Shown: one piece after another, positions 61,094-64,000 of the stretch | How the letters are laid out: each line of letters starts with the position of its first letter | Position numbering within the stretch: the first letter of the stretch is position 1 | Origin: TOLSYN sp963849065 | GTDB taxonomy: Bacteria; Acidobacteriota; Terriglobia; Terriglobales; Acidobacteriaceae | NCBI GenBank assembly: GCA_963849065.1 | Contig: CAWKFM010000002.1 | Coordinates: 434,001 to 498,000, forward strand | Direction of reading: 5' to 3' | Length of the DNA: 64,000 nucleotides | Made by a program: the position numbers and the translations under genes | The notes under the pieces: generated by a model | Databases searched by the model: none | What the model saw: only the letters and a program-made list of their open reading frames with translations | Told to the model about the DNA's origin: nothing

Positions 61094-61338
61094 GAATGGA
61101 ATTTCCAGCGGCCTCCGTATCGAGGACGGAAAAATCTACGTGGTGACGGTTCGGCGGCAAATGGAGTATTTGCTTCCCCGGCTTGCAGCTCTTACACTGG
61201 CTCGACAGACCCCACGCATGCCGATGCGTAGCGAAACACGCCGGGATTTCTGCCGCAGCTGCAGCGCTTCAGCGAGGCGGCGAAGCTCGACATCAAACGC
61301 CTGCAAAGCGTCCTGTTGAATAGAAACGGAGAACGGCT

Positions 61339-62235
61339 TTGAAGATCGCAATGAGATTCGGCACGGCCGCGCTGTTGTTGGCCAGCGTCGCGGTGCTGGC
61401 GCAGTCCGCAGCATCGCCGGAACACCAGGCCGCAAACCAGTCTGCAAGCCAGAACTCAGCCAAAGCGGCTGCGGCGAAAAAAGCGCCGCAGGCCAAGTCG
61501 AAGGCCGAACTGGATGCATACCGGAGCGCCGCAGCCCAGACGGACCCCGCCAAGTTGGAAACCGCCGCCACTGAGTTCGCGCAGAGATATCCCGCCAGCG
61601 AGTTGCGAGCCTTTCTCTTCCAGCGGGCGATGGGACTCTATGAGCAGGCGAACCGTGCCGACAAAACTTTGGAGATGGCCCGCGCCGAGCTGAAGTATGA
61701 TCCGTCCAACGCGGTGGCCTTGCTGACCGCGGCCCGGATGTTGGCGGAGAACACGCATGACAGCAACCTGGACCGCGATGCCCGCCTTGCGGAAGCCGAC
61801 GCGGACGCCCGGGGCGCTCTGCAGCACGCCGGCGAGATGACGCAGCCCACAAGCTTCTCCACCAGGCAGTTCGCCGACGCCATCGCGCAACTCCGCGGAG
61901 CAGCCCACGAGGTGATTGCCACCGTGGCTTACAAAAGGCGGGATTACTTCAGCGCCATCCGCGAATACGATGCCGCTGTGGCCGAAGAGATGGAGCATGC
62001 CGACGCGGTGGTGTGGCTTCGCCTCGCCGTGGCGCATGAGAAAGTTCGCGAATATGAACTTGGCCTTGCCGACGCGGAGAAGGCTATTGTGAGCTCCCAG
62101 GCGGGCAGTCCGGTACGAGAGCTGGCCGAGCAGGAGAAAGCGCGCCTGGTGGAACTGATTACCGTCAAGCCGGTCCAGAAGCCGTCCGGAGATTCCCCGG
62201 CTGCCGGCGCGGACGAGGGAGTCCATTCGAACTAG
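61339..62235 (+). CDS. Secreted hypothetical protein with TPR-like helices
   Basis: The 298-residue precursor starts at TTG 61339 with GGAG eight bases upstream and has a signal peptide (MRFGTAALLLASVAVLAQSAA). An Ala/Lys/Gln-rich linker is followed by helices such as RAFLFQRAMGLYEQANRADKTLEMARAELKYDPSNAVALL and YFSAIREYDAAVAEE. These have the spacing of tetratricopeptide repeats. It probably acts as a periplasmic scaffold. rnc starts 10 bp downstream and is likely in the same transcript. Confidence 0.75.
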   Translation: MKIAMRFGTAALLLASVAVLAQSAASPEHQAANQSASQNSAKAAAAKKAPQAKSKAELDAYRSAAAQTDPAKLETAATEFAQRYPASELRAFLFQRAMGLYEQANRADKTLEMARAELKYDPSNAVALLTAARMLAENTHDSNLDRDARLAEADADARGALQHAGEMTQPTSFSTRQFADAIAQLRGAAHEVIATVAYKRRDYFSAIREYDAAVAEEMEHADAVVWLRLAVAHEKVREYELGLADAEKAIVSSQAGSPVRELAEQEKARLVELITVKPVQKPSGDSPAAGADEGVHSN

Positions 62236-62244
62236 ACGTTCCTT

Positions 62245-62976
62245 ATGAAGCATCTTCCACTGGACAATCTCGAAGAGGCATTGGGGCACCAGTTCGCCAA
62301 TCGCGCATTGCTGGAGCAGGCCCTCACCCACAGCTCGTTCGCACGCGAGAGCTCCGAGCCCGCGACCGACAACGAGCAGATGGAGTTTTTGGGCGATGCC
62401 GTGCTTCAACTGGTTGCGAGCCAGGAACTGTACCGGCGCTTCCCCGCCTATCAGGAGGGCGAGCTCTCCAAGCTGCGCGCTCATCTGGTCAATGCGCAGC
62501 ATCTCGTACACTGCGCCCTGCATCTGCAACTGGGCAGCTATCTCCGGCTGGGGCGAGGCGAGGAGAAAACCGGAGGACGGCGCAAAACCGCTCTGCTGTC
62601 GGACGCCGTGGAAGCCTTGCTGGCAGCGCTTTACCTCGATGGCGGGATGGTTCCGGCGCGCGCCTTTGTACTCTCCCACATACTGGAGCCTGAGCTTGAC
62701 CGCCTCTCGGGAGCCAGCGGGGTCGTGCTGGTAGCGGATCACAAATCGCGGTTGCAGGAGTTGCTGCGCGCCGCGGGACGTCCCGAGCCCCGCTACGAGA
62801 TGATCGGCGAAGAGGGTCCGGCGCATCACAAGAGCTTCACCATGCGGGTGATTGTGGCCGACGCCGCCAATCAGGAGTTGTTTGCCACCCTGGGCAGTGG
62901 CAGCACCAAGAAAGCCGCCAGCCAGGTGGCAGCGCAGAAGGCGCTGGAACGCCTGCAGAGCGGTCACCATGAGTAA
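62245..62976 (+). CDS. rnc: Ribonuclease III
   Basis: The 243-residue double-strand-specific endonuclease has the signature NEQMEFLGDAVLQL (residues ~43-56, catalytic Glu and Asp), the second acidic site LLSDAVEALLAALYLDGG and a C-terminal double-stranded RNA-binding domain (DHKSRLQELLRAAGRPEPRYEMI to the end: GSTKKAASQVAAQKALERL). It matures rRNA and processes mRNAs. It overlaps lepB by eight bases. Confidence 0.95.
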   Translation: MKHLPLDNLEEALGHQFANRALLEQALTHSSFARESSEPATDNEQMEFLGDAVLQLVASQELYRRFPAYQEGELSKLRAHLVNAQHLVHCALHLQLGSYLRLGRGEEKTGGRRKTALLSDAVEALLAALYLDGGMVPARAFVLSHILEPELDRLSGASGVVLVADHKSRLQELLRAAGRPEPRYEMIGEEGPAHHKSFTMRVIVADAANQELFATLGSGSTKKAASQVAAQKALERLQSGHHE

Positions 62977-63784
62977 CCCCGGCCTGCCGGACGATCCGCC
63001 GCAAAACGAGGCGTACACCACGCCGGCCGAGTCGAGGCGCAGCCTTTGGGTGCTCGAACATCTGCAGTTCGCCCTGGTCGCGCTCACCGTTGCCCTGTTC
63101 GTCATCACCTTTATCGTCCAGGCCTTCCGCATTCCCTCCGGCTCCATGGAAGATACGCTGCTGGTGGGCGACTATCTGCTGGTCGATAAGACGCGCCTGG
63201 GCCCTGCCGGTGCATGGCAATTTCTGCTTCCCTATCAAGCGATCCACCGCGGCGACATCATTGTGTTTCACTATCCGGAGGACACGGCGCAGCATTTCGT
63301 CAAGCGCGTCATCGGGCTTCCGGGCGACCGCATACAATTGCGGGACGGCCGCGCGTATCTCGATGGGCGCGCCCTGGCTGAGCCCTATGTTGTGTTCAAA
63401 GAACATGTCCCAGACCCATATCGCGATGATTTTCCGGGCGGCGACTGGCGCGATGAGGACGTAAGCCGCCGCTGGGCCGCGCAGTTGCGCACTCTCGTCA
63501 AGAATGGAGAGCTGACCGTGCCGCGGGATTGCTATTTTGTCCTCGGCGATAATCGCGACCAGAGTCTGGACAGCCGGTACTGGGGCTTTGTGCCGCGCCA
63601 AAATGTCATCGGACGTCCGGTATTGATCTATTTCAGCCGAGTGGAAGCCGAAGAGGATGCGGGCGATGACGATGCCGCTGTGGCAAGCGGCCCGGCGAAT
63701 GATAAACTTTTTACGCTGCGTGCCCGCATCTCCCATCTGCTCGGCGACGTGCGCTGGCGGCGGATTCTGCGCCTGGCTCCCTGA
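62969..63784 (+). CDS. lepB: Signal peptidase I (first of two)
   Basis: The 271-residue type I signal peptidase has one N-terminal membrane helix (FALVALTVALFVITFIVQAF), the catalytic Ser in RIPSGSMEDTLLVGDYLLVDK, the general-base Lys in FVKRVIGLPGDRIQL and the GDNRDQSLDSRYWGFV box. An insertion of about 50 residues between Lys and GDNRD is Asp/Arg rich. The C-terminus extends about 40 residues past the core. It overlaps rnc and is followed by a second lepB after 28 bp. Confidence 0.93.
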   Translation: MSNPGLPDDPPQNEAYTTPAESRRSLWVLEHLQFALVALTVALFVITFIVQAFRIPSGSMEDTLLVGDYLLVDKTRLGPAGAWQFLLPYQAIHRGDIIVFHYPEDTAQHFVKRVIGLPGDRIQLRDGRAYLDGRALAEPYVVFKEHVPDPYRDDFPGGDWRDEDVSRRWAAQLRTLVKNGELTVPRDCYFVLGDNRDQSLDSRYWGFVPRQNVIGRPVLIYFSRVEAEEDAGDDDAAVASGPANDKLFTLRARISHLLGDVRWRRILRLAP

Positions 63785-63812
63785 AGCCGGGACAGATTAG
63801 GAATGGACTGAG

Positions 63813-64000
63813 TTGGCGATAGAAAAAGAAGCGGCGCGGCAACCGGAAGCAGCGAAGGAAACAACGGCGGAGTTCGTGGCCTCGATCGCCTCGGTGCTGG
63901 TCATCGGCCTGTTCATCATCACCTTCTGCATGCAGGCCTTTGAGATTCCAACCTCCTCCATGGAGAACACGCTGCTGATTGGGGATCACGTTTTCGTCGA
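63813..64000 (+). CDS. lepB: Signal peptidase I (second copy, truncated by the window edge)
   Basis: From TTG at 63813 the first 62 codons read into an N-terminal membrane helix (VASIASVLVIGLFIITFCMQAF) and then EIPTSSMENTLLIGDHVFV. This contains the catalytic Ser of signal peptidase I. It is clearly a paralogue of the preceding gene. The remainder lies beyond the window. Confidence 0.8.
   Translation, partial: MAIEKEAARQPEAAKETTAEFVASIASVLVIGLFIITFCMQAFEIPTSSMENTLLIGDHVFV

Overview
The window looks like a chromosomal segment of an acidobacterium, probably family Acidobacteriaceae (relatives of Terriglobus, Granulicella or Edaphobacter). This is an inference from the high G+C, codon use rich in C/G-ending codons, many GTG/TTG starts, the order of the division/cell-wall genes, and secreted sedolisin and Gly-rich proteins with bacterial Ig-like repeats. 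No phage, insertion sequence, CRISPR array, rRNA or convincing tRNA was seen. It is core genome with small accessory insertions and abundant intergenic palindromic repeats.

Layout. 1-3703: glycine cleavage system (gcvT tail, gcvH, gcvPA, gcvPB). 3720-9483: a hypothetical gene of unusual composition, an MscS channel, a sugar-O-methyltransferase-like gene, a DUF58 protein and an alpha/beta hydrolase. 9650-11248: Mla-like lipid ABC permease and ATPase. 11243-23566 (minus): the mraZ-rsmH-ftsL-ftsI-murE-murF-mraY-murD-ftsW-murG operon, with a promoter and a four-decamer MraZ-type operator in front. 23904-28495: hemerythrin, a B12-radical SAM/epimerase pair, threonine deaminase and a small zinc-ribbon-like protein. 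28579-34766: thiolase, hypAB, a tail-anchored hypothetical protein, a ComM-type ATPase and a J-domain protein. 35029-38622: hrcA-grpE-dnaJ-rsmE, with dnaJ apparently starting at CTG. 38707-43812: a 22-residue Lys/Ala microprotein, a CPBP protease, an Mrp ATPase, a flavoprotein, rho and rpoZ. 44433-53435: a DUF1906 protein, a KAS III enzyme, cysK with a structured leader, an aminotransferase, an NmrA-like protein, two Gly-rich secreted proteins and small genes. 53487-56363: an amine oxidase and rmlD/rmlC. 56532-60074: a large sedolisin. 60386-64000: two periplasmic hypothetical proteins, rnc and two tandem lepB genes.

How the parts work together. The dcw operon makes lipid-linked peptidoglycan precursor and septal wall under probable MraZ autoregulation. 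The hrcA-grpE-dnaJ block handles heat shock. The gcv block turns glycine into one-carbon units. rnc, rho, rpoZ and rsmE serve RNA metabolism. The least explained material is a ten-member family of hairpin repeats (some with a hexanucleotide-rich arm), two other repeat families, the structured RNA leader ahead of cysK, and the Lys/Ala microprotein with its own Shine-Dalgarno sequence and palindromic upstream site. Nothing here is a clear multi-gene system without precedent. The MraZ operator, the CTG start, the microprotein, the cysK leader and the repeat family are the best leads.
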